Below, one piece after another: positions 10,401 to 21,541 of a stretch of DNA of 64,000 nt. The position numbers were made by a program, and so were the translations under genes. Below the pieces are notes generated by a model. That model was given only the letters and a program-made list of their open reading frames with translations, made no database searches and was not told where the DNA came from. The stretch comes from Trichomonas vaginalis G3. Taxonomy: Eukaryota; Parabasalia; Trichomonadida; Trichomonadidae. Within the stretch, counting starts at the first letter, position 1. Every line of letters begins with the position of its first letter. The stretch is taken from assembly GCF_026262505.1 (NCBI RefSeq), contig NC_067206.1, forward strand, positions 29,775,896-29,839,895, read 5' to 3'.

Positions 10401-11908
10401 ATTGGCTTACTGTGCTCAATTAGCTTATTAAAATGATGCTTGTAATAAGCTGATAATTTCGGTTGACCCATTGCAACTAATGCAATTTCAGAATACGATT
10501 GAATGATATATGGATCGTACTGATAAATGACGCATAAGTATTTGATAAATGATATCAATTCTACATGAAGAACAGCTGTGTTTATGCCATGAATTAGAGT
10601 TTGAAAACGATTTCCGTTATATCTGTTGTTCCAATACAAACTTAGATTAACTAGGTACGATCTGTGCATTTGGTCTAGGTTAACAATGTAGTTTTGAGGA
10701 GTTGGCTCCAAATAAGATTTAAATACCCTAGCAAAAGCATAAAATTGATAGTTATAATAAGAATCATCGCATTTTTTCATTGAGAGCATCATTAATAGTT
10801 GCGATCTGAAAGATTTAAATATACCTAAAAATCTCAAAACTTCGATAACTTCATTTGGATCTTCTTTCATACGAAACAGCATGTAATTTTCGAACAAGTC
10901 TATGTTTGCTTCTTTCTCTGCACATATTCGGAGAACTAATGCGTTACTTACAGGCACAAAATGTGTTGATTCAACTTTTTTCTCAAAAATTGAAGGAGCA
11001 TAGTATACAACTAGCTTATTATATGCAATATAAATTACTATGTACATGGCAATCATAGAAATCATCAAAGAAATTAGGTGATTTTGTAATAATCCATGAA
11101 TTTGACAAAACATTACAATCGGATGGGCAAAAATAGGCGCATCTAATAGAATAGCACCAAATATACTATAGTGAGCACCCGTAAAAATACGCTTCAGGAC
11201 CGTATAATAAGAAAAACTCGCATAAACCCAGAAAACGGTTATTTCTCTCAAATAATGATATCTTGTTGAAAGCAGAATTTGAGTATGGACTAACATGAAT
11301 CTTATCCAATACATAGCCTGATTTGTATTGCAAGAAACCATGTCAACGATGCTATTAATCATGATAATTCGAGGTTGAATGAAAATTGAATCAAGATAAT
11401 CAACAAATGAGCCCGTAATGCAGCTAAAGAAGAGAAAGAACATCGATATGAGGTTATTAAAGGTAAAGTGATTGAGAGTAAGTATTAGTTGTTGATTAAA
11501 TCGTAAAAATGACTGTGCAGCAACAATTGGACAGATAAAATCAAGGCAAATGGTAAAACAATATAGTTTTGTTATTGAATTGTATTTTCCTGCATTTGTT
11601 TGAATTGCACAGTGTAAAAAAGATGCAATAAAGATTAAATTAAAGATGAACATTAAAAGAGAAAAAGATAAAGGTGTTTCGGCATAATAAATTCATGAGT
11701 TAATCATGAATGTGTTATTTAGCGCTTTAAGTATGCTGAACTTGCCTTCAATCAATTCTTCTATTGGGCAAAAATCAAGTGAAAAGAAAAATATTTGGAA
11801 AAATAAGATGAAACTGCGAAGCCATTTGATCCAATATGGGAGCACAGCACGATATCGCATCTCAAATGCTATTTTATAGAACAATTTAAAGAACTTCGTG
11901 AATTTCAT
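7486..11908 (-). pseudogene. Trichomonad multi-pass cyclase-like protein, broken
   Basis: Three frames form one gene. 11693-11908 (start MKFTKFFK) continues in the same frame into 9269-11653 across an in-frame TGA at about 11691-11693. A 1-base shift near 9370-9380 then leads into 7486-9381. The architecture matches the large trichomonad adenylyl-cyclase-like receptors: many N-terminal membrane helices, a helical middle, a further membrane pair flanking an Asn-rich extracellular-type loop, then two membrane segments, a PAS-like segment (FINYVSSNSPQIIGLEP) and a C-terminal cyclase-like part. The C-terminal part keeps CFIILVHFDNEF, where the first metal Asp would lie, but at the second metal/substrate position has EGSCIYF. 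Catalysis therefore looks lost. It may be a pseudogene, or the two breaks may be assembly errors. Confidence 0.65.
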
Positions 11909-11911
11909 GAG

Positions 11912-11916
11912 AATGA
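11912..11916 (-). promoter_or_regulatory. Candidate Inr (TCATT) before the cyclase-like gene
   Basis: On the minus strand TCATT lies four bases before the ATG at 11908. It fits the trichomonad initiator consensus TCA+1Y(T/A), which normally lies within about 20 bases of the start codon. A five-base match is weak evidence on its own, but the position is right. Confidence 0.35.
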
Positions 11917-13075
11917 ATATTTTGTAACCTATTCAAATCTATAAATAAACTATTTAATCAATTCAAATCAAAAACAAAACTTTTTTGATTGATAAATATT
12001 ACAATAAAATTTTTTATTATTTTTCTCCAAATTTTGTTTTACAAATGAAGTTTGGCAATTAATATTCTAAAAACAATGAAATCGACCTGCAAAATACCTG
12101 TATGACTCATATTTGAAAGAAGTTTATCTTGATAAGATGAATTTTGATTGACAAGGCTCTAATCTTCAATATCAAACAATTTGACAAAGTTAATTAATAT
12201 ATGTAGCACATTTATAATATATTTCGCTAATTAATCCAGCTAATTTCCACATTATTTTGAGATTGAGAAAATTAATCAAAATCAAAGGATTTTTATTAGC
12301 GATAGCTTATTTTAAGCAATAGGAGATTGATTATGGTCTGTCATTAAGTTAATGATTAACTTAATAATTTTCTATTTTACTAATCACAATGAATGATATA
12401 ATAATAATTAAATGAAAATAATTGTAAAACTTGTTCAAATGACAATTTGCCTGATATCCACATTCTTCATTCAAACACTTACAGGATCTGATTGATGATG
12501 TGAGTTCAATCATGATTTTTGCTGAATTAACCTACTTACTAGCACAGTGTTATTGTTTTGATATTGCTCTATACATTTATTTTCAATATAACATCAGAAT
12601 ACATCAATAATTTTGACATTTTTTTGAATTTTTTTAATTCCTAAATTTTCTCTTTACTCATGTAATATAAACTCTTTTCAATGTTGTTTACTTTATTTTA
12701 TCATTCAATTTTGGAGTTATTGTATTTTTCAATGAATTATTTCTCGGCAGCTTCTGGATTTCATTATTTTATTTACATAAAGTAGTTGCTAATATATTTT
12801 CGATTTGATCCGAAATAATCAATGACACATCGCAAAAGTTCCTTTCAAAATAGAACAGATATCTTTTCAAAAATTTGTATATAAATTTATAATAAATTAC
12901 GGCATTCGATAGTTATGCATATTTACAATTTAGGTTAATTTACAGCATTGAATTTAAATGCTCGGCCATAGAAAAAATTTTCACTGAGTTCTCTCAAAAA
13001 ATTTTCGCTGAGCTCAATGAATATTAAGACAATTTGAATGAATATCGGGATTCCTATCAAATCTAAGCATTCTTA
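11917..13075. other. Intergenic between divergent genes
   Basis: AT-rich DNA separating the cyclase-like gene (minus) and the Myb gene (plus). No open frame of note and no RNA gene is recognised. The promoter-proximal part holds the 20-base direct repeat annotated at 12972-13015. Confidence 0.5.
12972..13015 (+). repeat. Two 20-base direct repeats upstream of the Myb gene
   Basis: AAAAAATTTTCACTGAGTTC at 12972 is followed 24 bases later by AAAAAATTTTCGCTGAGCTC. They differ at two positions. They end 66 bases before the Myb start codon, so they could be paired binding sites for a regulator. The function is inferred from position only. Confidence 0.4.
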
Positions 13076-13080
13076 TCATA
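13076..13080 (+). promoter_or_regulatory. Candidate Inr (TCATA) of the Myb gene
   Basis: TCATA matches the trichomonad Inr TCA+1Y(T/A) and lies one base before the G preceding the ATG at 13082. This would give a 5' UTR of about four bases, normal for these organisms. It also supports the choice of this ATG as the start. Confidence 0.55.
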
Positions 13081-13081
13081 G

Positions 13082-13795
13082 ATGTATTTCAATGACCAGC
13101 AGTTGGCGTATTCAATAGCAGCTGCTATGGCGTGTCAGATGATGCTATACAAGAAGTCGAACCTTAGTGTTAGACATAAATTTTCTTCGGAGGAAGATTC
13201 AAAACTCAAGAAATTAGTCGAAAAGTACGGAGAGAATGACTGGACTACTGTAGCATCAGAAATGAAGACAAGAACTGCAAGACAATGCAGAGAGCGATTC
13301 AAAAATTACCTTTCTCCAAAATTAACTAACGGGCCATGGACCGAAGAAGAAGACAAACTTCTTGAAGAGAAGTTTAACGAGTACGGTCCAAAATGGGCAA
13401 AAATTGCTGTGTTTTTCCCTTCCAGATCTGACGTTAACGTCAAAAATCACTGGACATCCTTAGCAAATAAAATCAGCAGAAGAACTCCACACTATGAAAA
13501 TGATCAGTCTTCGAATTCTCCATCAGAAGTCACTCCAATGGAGCAAAATCATCAAATCGAACAAAAAGTTAACCAATATTCATCATATAATCCACAATGC
13601 GCACCAAATAAGATGGAGAGTTTACCACAATCACCAAACTATCCGATTTCTCCACCTTCTCCATCAGCCAATTTCCCGATTCCGATTACTACGAAGAATC
13701 AGCCATATGAAATCTCATGTGATGGTAACAGTCAGATTGACTTCAACGAAATGTGTGATTTCGATTTCGATAATGATTTCATTTCAGAATTTTAA
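13082..13795 (+). CDS. R2R3 Myb DNA-binding protein
   Basis: 237 residues. The first Myb repeat covers about 31-77 (aromatics F34, W54, F73 in the hydrophobic core) and the second about 84-129 (W86, W105, W124). The recognition helices are TARQCRERFKNYL and DVNVKNHWTSLAN, typical of R2R3 proteins. The rest is Ser/Pro/Asn-rich with an acidic Asp/Phe end (FDNDFISEF), which would suit an activation region. Trichomonads carry large families of such short Myb proteins, several of which bind promoter elements. Target genes cannot be told from the sequence. The gene is intact. Confidence 0.93.
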   Translation: MYFNDQQLAYSIAAAMACQMMLYKKSNLSVRHKFSSEEDSKLKKLVEKYGENDWTTVASEMKTRTARQCRERFKNYLSPKLTNGPWTEEEDKLLEEKFNEYGPKWAKIAVFFPSRSDVNVKNHWTSLANKISRRTPHYENDQSSNSPSEVTPMEQNHQIEQKVNQYSSYNPQCAPNKMESLPQSPNYPISPPSPSANFPIPITTKNQPYEISCDGNSQIDFNEMCDFDFDNDFISEF

Positions 13796-13798
13796 TTC

Positions 13799-14169
13799 TT
13801 TTATTATTTAGTTGATGTTGATAAACATCTTTGTTTGTTTGTAAGCAATAATAAACTGTTTGATAAGTACTTAACTCGATTTATCCTAAAAAAGTAATTT
13901 AAATATTTGATTCAAATTTTAAAATAAGTTCAAAATACTGGTAAATAAGTTTATTGTCTTCTAAAGATTCTGGGCCTTTTCCGTAATTGATACTAAATTT
14001 GACAAATTAGAGTATTTTCCTAATTTTATTGGTTCTGAAATAATGCTATCTAGGTAAAATTATCAATTCCCTCTCTTTAAATTGTATTATCAATGAGAAA
14101 GCATATGAGTATTATTCATATATATGATAGATTATTTACTTTAAATTGAGAATAAATAAGATAAAAATC
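13799..14169. other. Intergenic between convergent genes
   Basis: 371 bases of AT-rich sequence between the 3' ends of the Myb gene and the Pmp-like gene. I see nothing beyond T-rich and A-rich runs that may serve 3'-end formation. Confidence 0.5.
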
Positions 14170-14280
14170 TTATCTCTTTCTATTCATAATTCTGTATTCC
14201 ATATAAGGAATGAGACATGTTATTGTGCAAGTAAAATCATTATCTTCATCTGAATCTGTAGTTTGGGTTTGCTCAGATAC

Positions 14281-14544
14281 TGGAGTGTGTTCTGGTGTCG
14301 TAAATGGAGTACTATAAGCTGTACTAAATGGAGTCTTATGAACTGTACTAAATGGAGTACTATAAGCTGTACTAAATGGAGTCTTATGAACTGTACTAAA
14401 TGGAGTCTTATGAACTGTACTAAATGGAGTGTGTTCTGGTGTCGTAAATGGAGTACTATAAGCTGTACTAAATGGAGTCTTATGAACTGTACTAAATGGA
14501 GTACTATAAGCTGTACTAAATGGAGTCTTATGAACTGTACTAAA
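14281..14544 (-). repeat. Eleven 24-bp tandem repeats inside the Pmp-like gene
   Basis: Exactly 11 units of 24 bases. Each encodes eight residues of three kinds: TPFSTVHK, TPFSTAYS and TPFTTPEH. The order of the three kinds is itself partly repeated, which shows larger duplications of several units. All units keep the frame and the Thr/Ser/Pro pattern, consistent with an O-glycosylated stalk. Confidence 0.9.
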
Positions 14545-14956
14545 TGGAGTAATGTGTGGTGTTTGTTCCTTTTTGCTACTTGGTATTTCTTCAGAATTTG
14601 TTGCCTGAGAAAATTTGGGAGGACTTCCATCGAATTTACATATTAAGCCATTATTTTGAATAATGACCTTAGAATTTATTGAATCTGTTATTATCACTTT
14701 AGCATCTTTATCAGGTTTATCTAAAAAACAATTTTCTACTAGTATAGAATATGATACTGTGTAAAATATATATGGACTGTTATTGCCTAATATATTTGAG
14801 TATTTGATTGTTAAAGTGCATAAAGAAAAAATTAAATTTGATGAATCTGTATTATTAATAATGTTGCAAATGGAAATCAGTTGAGTCCCATTGATATGAT
14901 ATAGCAGACTATTTGATGAAGCAATATTATTTTCAATATAACAAATATTAACTGCA

Positions 14957-15010
14957 GCAACATTTTTTGGATTATCAATTAAAAATGCAACATTTTTTGG
15001 ATTATCAATG
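14957..15010 (-). repeat. 30-base in-frame tandem duplication
   Basis: The segment GCAACATTTTTTGGATTATC occurs twice, 30 bases apart, inside the Pmp-like gene. In the downstream frame both copies encode the same DNPKNVA segment. The duplication keeps the frame and is not the cause of the nearby frameshift. Confidence 0.8.
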
Positions 15011-15756
15011 TTTCAGATTTGCAATGTGAAACATTAGATTGACTAATATTAGTGAAACAACGAACAGTACAAAATGTCGATTGTCCTTTCTTATTTATGC
15101 CGCAATTTATTATTGATGAACTGATCAAGAAACCACGTTCGCCTGTGACAACTGAAAATGTACCTCGTCCAGAAGAAATTGAACAATTGTTTCCGCATAC
15201 ACGATTTTGAACTGTATAGCAATGTGTAGCAAAAATTGCTCCGCCACCATCGTTATCACCTGAGCAAACATCTTGAAATGATGAACTTTCTATTAGAATG
15301 TATTTGGGAGAATTAGCTGAAACATGAATAGCTCGAGAACAATGAATTTTTTTAAATACTGAATCAAAAATATTGTAATTACGAGCTGTTTGAATGGTAG
15401 TATCTTGGTTGATTATGCTGATATTTTCTTCAATTTCTTGAGATTCAAAGAATTCTTCCCAAGATGCGTGAAAAAATACGTATATATTAGTGTTAGATGC
15501 ATGTATAGTGTTACATATTAATGGTTTGCAAGCGTGGAATGAAAATGTGAATATAATGCAAGTCATGAGCGCCCTGAACAAAGCTTTTCGATCCAAAATC
15601 TTAAACAATGAAAAAATTGAGATTGAATTGTCGGATCGTTTTTCACTGAAAACGTAAACCAGGAGGATAACTCCTACGGTTGTTGTTGTAAGTATAATCA
15701 TATTAATTAAAAATATCTTAAAACCATGAAAAACTTTACGGTTCGAAAATTCAAAG

Positions 15757-17337
15757 ATGGATGCCGCCCTCCGATGGTATCTCAGATTCTGTGAGGGCGG
15801 GCATTTTATTAATTCGGAACAAGTGTACAAACAGCCTTCGTATGCTATAAATGTATGGAGAAAAGAAATTCCAATATTATTATTGATTACAGCGAAAGAT
15901 AACGATGAGTACTGGTTAAACATCAAAAATTTTATTGACAATATTACACTTGTTATGATGGAAGATCCTCTAGCCGATTTTAATAAATTTATTTCTGATT
16001 TATTTTCAATTAAATTTCGTTTACAAGGAAAAGCCATTAGGAACCATCGAATTCTAAAACAATATTTTCTACAAAGCTTTAATCCATCAGATGTGATCTA
16101 CAAAATTCCCTTTTTTCTTGAAAATCATAAAAATTTTGTCGGATTTATGTTATTTTGCAAATTTGACGACAACATAATTTGGAAAAGCTTTGTCGGAAAC
16201 ACAGAAATTGCTTATTCGACTTTTACAGCATTTACTGATATATCTATCAAAGAAAAGAAATGGAAGCACATTAAGAATCGGATTATCTTTTTAATGTATA
16301 TTTTGCAGGATGTTCAGCTTATTTACGAACAAATTCAGCCACGAGCCTTAAAATTAATCGCGATTATCTCAAATGCCTTAGTTGTAGCCCCTCCGAACTA
16401 TCAGCAAGAGCTTATTTACATGGCCATATCTGCGCTCAAAGTTTACTGGCAATATGCGTCAAAAACTGAGTTTCATAATGCCATTACACTGGTTTTGAAT
16501 TCGGCCCTACGAACGCAGTATTATTACACAATATGCAAGTTTAATGAATTACATCAAGGTGGCATATCTAAAAAGAAGATTGTTAAGCTAATTTGCGAAA
16601 GAGGTTTAAAATACCCGGTTGACTTCGATATTATCTCAGAATACTCCAATAGCTTAGATTCAGCAACACTTATTACTGCAGTTACGGCCCTTTACAACCT
16701 CGGAACTGAAAACGAAATCTTTACAAGAATCTCGATTTCGCTGATCTTTAATATTGCGCTGAAACTTGGTGACAAAATCGATGTCAGAAATTATTTCGCA
16801 GACGTCATAAGGAAACTCTTTACTCTAATTGGCTGTTTAACGCAAAATAATCAAAATGAGAGTTTAGTTCTGATTCTGTGCGAAACATTATCATCGTTTA
16901 CGCAAAATAATGTTTACTGGCTTCAGCAATGCCTTATTTCCTGCTTCTCTTCCTTGAAAGCTTCGAAAAATTCTCCGGAATATTTCGACGCCTTATTTAA
17001 AATTGACTCAAACTCATCTTCAAAGCCGATGATATCAAGAAGAACAACATTGCAGGAGCGATGTCAGTCAACTCCAAAAATTCCTCGGTTAAGTCTTTCT
17101 GATATGAATAATTCTAAGACTAATCAGTCGAGGAGTCGACCGAATACATCCAGAGATAAAATGAAATTAATGACCTCGTCAACAAGAGTCGCAAACGTTT
17201 CTCTTACAGAAAGAAGAAAAGAAATTCCGAAATCTCCTAAGCTTCCTACGAGAAAAAGTAAGAATTCAAGCACTTTGTCCAAAACTACTGAAATTGGCCC
17301 TTCAATTGTTGTTACTTCCGTCAAGAAATTGTTATAG
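15757..17337 (+). CDS. Alpha-helical protein with basic Ser/Thr-rich tail, unknown
   Basis: 526 residues, intact. Residues 1-420 are almost all helix-forming with repeating Leu/Ile/Ala patterns, likely an ARM/HEAT-like solenoid (for example YQQELIYMAISALKVYW, LDSATLITAVTALYNLG). Residues 430-526 are low complexity, basic and rich in Ser, Thr, Lys and Arg (RPNTSRDKMK, KIPRLSLSD, PKLPTRKSK), typical of a phosphorylated or microtubule-binding tail. No catalytic motif is seen. It is divergent from the Pmp-like gene with a 190-base gap. Many trichomonad proteins of this type have no known role. Confidence 0.8.
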   Translation: MDAALRWYLRFCEGGHFINSEQVYKQPSYAINVWRKEIPILLLITAKDNDEYWLNIKNFIDNITLVMMEDPLADFNKFISDLFSIKFRLQGKAIRNHRILKQYFLQSFNPSDVIYKIPFFLENHKNFVGFMLFCKFDDNIIWKSFVGNTEIAYSTFTAFTDISIKEKKWKHIKNRIIFLMYILQDVQLIYEQIQPRALKLIAIISNALVVAPPNYQQELIYMAISALKVYWQYASKTEFHNAITLVLNSALRTQYYYTICKFNELHQGGISKKKIVKLICERGLKYPVDFDIISEYSNSLDSATLITAVTALYNLGTENEIFTRISISLIFNIALKLGDKIDVRNYFADVIRKLFTLIGCLTQNNQNESLVLILCETLSSFTQNNVYWLQQCLISCFSSLKASKNSPEYFDALFKIDSNSSSKPMISRRTTLQERCQSTPKIPRLSLSDMNNSKTNQSRSRPNTSRDKMKLMTSSTRVANVSLTERRKEIPKSPKLPTRKSKNSSTLSKTTEIGPSIVVTSVKKLL

Positions 17338-17339
17338 AA

Positions 17340-18111
17340 ATTATTATCGTACTACGTTAGCTTGCCTATATCAAATTTACCTTTATCATGTTTGTTATTT
17401 ATTTAATTATAGAATTTGTAAAAGTTTTGTTTATATATTTTCTATAGAATTCAGTTATTTCCAAGTTTAAGCCTTGATGTTTTAAGAACTGACTTAATTT
17501 TAGGAAAGTATAATGTACATAGGCTCAAATATTGAAGCAAAAAGGGTTAATAAAGACGAATAAATTTTTAAGGCATGGGGAATTTATTATTTGGATTCAT
17601 CTATTTGCTGGAAGTGTGCATAATTTTTGGTATTAAATAAACTCTATATCGAACATAATAGAGATTCGATAATAATGTAAGGATTAAACTCACGCCCAAT
17701 CATCTTCAGAATTTTTAGACAATATATTTATATATTTTATAGTTCCCATTGTGAATTGATCATATTTTCAAATATATATTTTGTCATGCTAAAAAATAAT
17801 AAAGCATATCATATATATTCATAGTTTAATGTTTAACTAGGATGTTTTTAGTAGACCGTCAAGTTGTCATTTTGAGTATTAAGAGTTGACAGAAATGACT
17901 GAGTAAAAAAAGGATTAATTTCTATAATCATGCAACCAGCGACTCAATATGGTGAAACCATATAAAAGAGGCAGCTGGAAGTTCTAATAATTCGTTTTGA
18001 TTTTTTTTTTCTTTTTGCTAAAAGAAAAAGATAAAGGTGAATGTTTTAAGAGTACAAACAAGTGAGAGAAGATAAAGTAATAAACAAGGAACCATAAAGG
18101 GCAGTGAAATA
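17340..18111. other. Intergenic between convergent genes
   Basis: AT-rich sequence. A small hairpin (ATATGGTGAAACCATAT) lies near 17949 and a T-rich run near 18000. No gene or RNA of a known kind is recognised. Confidence 0.45.
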
Positions 18112-18603
18112 TTAAAATTGAATAAGATCATCAACAGCAACAGGTTGCTGCTGACATAGTACTGGGAGTACATCAACATGAAAACGCGATGGTGGTACTG
18201 ATTTGAAAGAAGTTATCTTAGCTGTTGGTTGAACAGGTTTGGATAAATCAAAGAAATCATGAGATTTCATGAGATTATTGACTTCTATTGAGTCATTAGA
18301 GAAGTCAGACTCTTCAGAAGAACGTTTAACACGTGATATTTTAAATTTTTGACATGATTGATAGCAGTTGGAGCGCTTTAGAGGGATATTGCTTTCCATA
18401 AGATCCGGGAGCTGGAGGGCTTCGAAGGAATCACCGGAGTTACAGAATGGGCAAATATCAACTTCAAAAGACCTCTTCCTGCCTCTTTGTATAGGTTCGA
18501 AATCTGATTGATTTGGGGCGCTGCAGGCGGGATTCTGCGGCGGAAACATAAATGCCTGATCAAAGGCATTATTACATTGGCGAGAACATTTAGCCATCCA
18601 CAT
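18112..18603 (-). CDS. Small hypothetical protein, possibly nuclear
   Basis: 163 residues from MWMAK (a second Met two codons on is equally possible). It has a CPFC pair near residue 52, another Cys pair (CYQSC), and two basic clusters (RGRKRSFEV and RVKRSSEE) that could be nuclear localisation signals. Ser and Pro are frequent and there is no membrane segment. No family is recognised. Short, Cys-poor zinc motifs like this are not diagnostic. Codon use and composition are gene-like (less AT-rich than the flanks). Confidence 0.6.
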   Translation of the reverse strand: MWMAKCSRQCNNAFDQAFMFPPQNPACSAPNQSDFEPIQRGRKRSFEVDICPFCNSGDSFEALQLPDLMESNIPLKRSNCYQSCQKFKISRVKRSSEESDFSNDSIEVNNLMKSHDFFDLSKPVQPTAKITSFKSVPPSRFHVDVLPVLCQQQPVAVDDLIQF

Positions 18604-19434
18604 GAGTATATAGGGGAAGTAAAGTCTGAGGACTTAAAAAATTATGGAAGTTATGGTTCAGAAAAATTGTGATATAGCACAGAAATCAAATTTAAAAACG
18701 TGATAAAATGATTACCTACAGTTATTGAATCGAATTGGCTAACTTCATAAACGATAGGTGTTTAGTTTTGAGAGTAATTTAAAATTGAAAATAAGGTAAA
18801 AGATTAGATGCATAATGATGTAGATGCAAATTATATTAACGTGCTAATTGAATGCAAATTTTTTGTGAAGGAATTGAAAAAATCAAACCTATGTATAGAT
18901 GGTTTTACATCAATAGATCGAAATATAAATTATTGCTTTTGTGAAGGTGAAATTGTGCACAATTCTCAATTTTTTCATAAGAAAGTAAAGATTTTCATAA
19001 ATTGAATATAAATGTTTCCAAGAGGATGTTCTATAATCTAGAATTAAAAACCGCCAAGGCGGTTAAATTAATTTGATCTAAAAATTCAAGGGCTTTAATA
19101 CCCTAGATAATAACATTTTCGAATTGGGACGATTTTTATTCAAAAATTCGAACAAAATTACTTATCGTTTTCATTATTGTTGTACGTACAATATGACTAA
19201 ATTATTAATCTTCTCTTAAATCTCAAAATTCTGTACCGTTGTAAAATTTGGAAATGACATAATTTATGATCATTGGAATTTGTATATTATGAATTACATT
19301 AAAAGGTTACCGATTGACAAAATATTCGTTGTTGTAAACAAATTTTCATCTTGTTTGAAAAGCCATCACAAACAAACCCATTACTATATCCAAATCATAT
19401 TTCCCATTAAAGCACAAAATATATCAGCTTTACA
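18604..19434. other. Intergenic, left flank of the mobile nest
   Basis: AT-rich. A 65-codon open frame at 18808-19005 has no recognisable features and I do not call it. A short GC-rich palindrome AACCGCCAAGGCGGTT lies near 19049-19064. Otherwise I see nothing. Confidence 0.45.
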
Positions 19435-19503
19435 ATTAATATTTAGGGATGCGATGGTTTTACGCTATGACCGTTTAAAAATAGAATAATACGCCATTTT
19501 TGG

Positions 19504-19540
19504 GGCCGAATGGCGGGTACGAAGTACCCGCCATTCGGCC
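19504..19540. repeat. Perfect 17-bp GC-rich hairpin
   Basis: GGCCGAATGGCGGGTAC is followed by a GAA loop and its exact reverse complement. It stands out in AT-rich DNA and lies 59 bases inside the left end of the composite element. The word CGCCATT recurs near the right end, so it may be part of the sub-terminal recognition region. Confidence 0.9.
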
Positions 19541-19569
19541 GAATAACAAAACAATACAAAATTTTCACC

Positions 19570-19667
19570 GTCCTTTTTTTTTCTTTCTTTCTTTCTTTCT
19601 CTTTTTTTTTCTCTCTCTCTCTCTTTCTTTTCTCTTTCCTCTTTTTACTCCTCTTTCTCTTTTCATC
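19570..19667 (+). repeat. Polypyrimidine tract
   Basis: About 95 nearly pure C/T bases, with TTTC and TC microsatellite runs. Low-complexity sequence of this kind can form triplex DNA. No coding role is likely, although all frames happen to be open. Confidence 0.85.
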
Positions 19668-19736
19668 ATTAAACGTAGAAAGATATATTAATATTATTTT
19701 AAAATTAAAAAAAAATAAAGAAAGTATAATAAGTAA

Positions 19737-20783
19737 TAAGGGTTTCGTTTTGCTAAAATTGTCACTTTTATAGCATATTTGTTTTTGGATGTTTTGCGAA
19801 ACCAAAAAAAAAACTCAATGTGTGTGTAAAGAAAATACTTTATTTACTAGTTAAAAAATCATTTGGTATTGATCAAGTTATTTTTTCTGGATAAGATATT
19901 ATATGGATAATTGGATAGAAAATACAATTATATAATCTTGTACCTGGTTTAATTAAGCTAATTGTCATCAGAAACTTGTAATTTTTATGAATTTCAGATT
20001 TTCTTTTCATTACTGCTTTTCTTAATAGGTCAAGTTCTTATTTACGTTATAAAGTATGATATTTACAAATATCAAGTTATCGTGTTTTTTGAGAAATTAT
20101 GAGAAACAAACAAAAATGAAAAAGATAGGAATAGCAATGAATAGTGATGTGGGTATAGAAAATGTAAGAGATATGAATGCAAAGCAATCAGTATTTAGGA
20201 CATTGACCATAGATTTCGAAAAAAAATGCTGCATATTGAGCGAAAACTATGATTATATTATAAGGCTGTCATTTAAAGCATAATGAAACTATTCCCTTTT
20301 CATTTTAATCGAATAAGATAGTAAAGATTTTTGAATTAGCTAGAAACTGATGAGATGTTTTCACAAATCAGATTTTTAATCTCTATAATGCATAATTCAC
20401 TCAATATCTCAATTTTGATATTGCGAGATATTTTTGCTATCGGTTTCGCAATTTTGACACAATAGCAAGAGGGTTCTATAAGCATTATTATCAACGTAGA
20501 ATCTGAATATCATATCAGAAAATGTCGCAAATCTGACATTTACCCGACCAAATAGCAAAAATAATTGAATACTTTTCGCCAAAACTTTAAAAATCGATAA
20601 AAATATGAAATATAAATATTAAAGAGACTTTTTATATAATATTCATAAAGATTTTCCAAAAATATGATACCGCAAAATTAAAAAAGTGACGTCTTGAGTG
20701 GAGTCAAAGGTCGAAATTGCTAGCTAAATGTTTTTTTAGCGAAATTGTGTATTGTACGTTTTTTTCGCAAAACGAAACCCTTA
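19737..20783. mobile_element. 1.05-kb TIR element, copy 1
   Basis: The ends are TAAGGGTTTCGTTTTGC and GCAAAACGAAACCCTTA, a 17-bp perfect TIR. Flanks are an exact 7-bp target duplication TAAGTAA (19730-19736, 20784-20790). It is nearly identical along its length to copy 2 at 22368. A 75-codon open frame (20056-20283) is interrupted by an A-run indel in copy 2 and is probably not coding. No transposase is present, so it is a non-autonomous element of MITE type but long. The 7-bp TSD does not fit the common superfamilies cleanly. Confidence 0.9.
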
Positions 20784-20817
20784 TAAGTAATTATTTAGTT
20801 ATCGATATATATATGTA

Positions 20818-21541
20818 AAGTGATAATCTGAGGAGGAGTCTGAGGATTAGACCGATGAGTAGTTTGAGGAGTTTGATGATAATCTGAGGAGTTTGAGGAG
20901 TAGTCTGAGGAGTAGTCTGAGGTGTTTGAGGATAATCTGAGGAGTTTGAGGATAATCTGAGGAGTTGTCTGAGGAGTAGTTTCAGGAGTTGTCTGAGGAT
21001 AATTTGAGGAGTTTGAGGAGTAGTCTGAGGAGTTTGATGATAATCTGAGGAGTTTGAGGATAATCTGAGGAGTTTGAGGATAATCTGAGGAGGAGTCTGA
21101 GGATTAGACCGAGGAGTAGTTTGAGGAGTAGTCTGAGGAGTTTGAGGATAATCTGAGGAGGAGTCTGAGGATTAGACCGAGGAGTAGTTTGAGGAGTAGT
21201 CTGAGGATAATCTGAGGAGTTTGAGGATAATCTGAGCATAATCTGAGGAGGAGTCTGAGGATTAGACCGAGGAGTAGTTTGAGGATAATCTGAGGAGGAG
21301 TCTGAGGATTAGACTGAGGAGTAGTTTGAGGATAATCTGAGGAGTAGTTTCAGGAGTAGTCTGAGGACTAGTCTGATGAGGAGGACTCTAAGGAGTAGTC
21401 TGAAGAGTAGTCTCAGGAGGAAGATCTGAGGAGGAGTCTTATGAGGAAAATCTGAGGAGTAGTCTGATGAGGAGGGGTCTAAGGAGTAGTCTGAGGATGA
21501 TCTGAGGATAACCTGATGACTAGTCTAGGAGTGGTCTAATA
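20818..21541 (-). repeat. Purine-rich minisatellite (TGAGGA-based)
   Basis: About 720 bases of degenerate repeats built from TGAGGA-containing words, with higher-order units such as CTGAGGAGTTTGAGGATAAT and GAGGATTAGACCGAGGAGTA repeated several times. The plus strand is strongly purine-rich. A minus-strand frame of Leu/Ser/Gln repeats is only a by-product. It sits between the first 1.05-kb element and the inner TIR element. Confidence 0.85.

Larger units (their letters stand above)
14170..15566 (-). pseudogene. Pmp-like/beta-helix surface protein, frameshifted
   Basis: The probable start is MTCIIFTFSFHACK at 15566, a short signal-peptide-like stretch. A longer open frame upstream overlaps the divergent gene and is not needed. 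The next 170 residues show beta-helix repeats with Ser/Cys/Gly turns (SSSFQDVCSGDNDGGGAIFA, GTFSVVTGERGFLISSS), as in trichomonad polymorphic-membrane-protein-like proteins. One missing base near 15015-15022 ends this frame at 14979. The next frame carries on the same kind of sequence, first through a 30-base in-frame duplication (DNPKNVA twice). It then enters an 11-unit Thr/Pro-rich repeat and ends at 14170. A clear C-terminal membrane helix is missing, only a short hydrophobic TCTITCLIPY being left, so the tail may also be damaged. Confidence 0.65.

Noticed and set aside
14263-14646. Cys/Trp/Lys repeat ORF on the plus strand
   Set aside because: Antisense of the 24-bp Thr/Pro repeat.
15567-16037. 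Longer N-terminus of the Pmp-like gene
   Set aside because: It would overlap the divergent, well-formed gene 15757-17337. A signal-peptide-like start lies at 15566.
19500-19805. Open frames across the polypyrimidine tract on both strands
   Set aside because: Low-complexity C/T sequence is open in all frames. No start context or protein-like composition.
20056-20283. 75-codon ORF in the 1.05-kb element
   Set aside because: The second copy has an A-run indel that truncates it. No transposase motif; more likely chance.
20982-21239. Leu/Ser/Gln-repeat reading frame
   Set aside because: It only reflects the TGAGGA minisatellite. Unit lengths vary and break the frame elsewhere.
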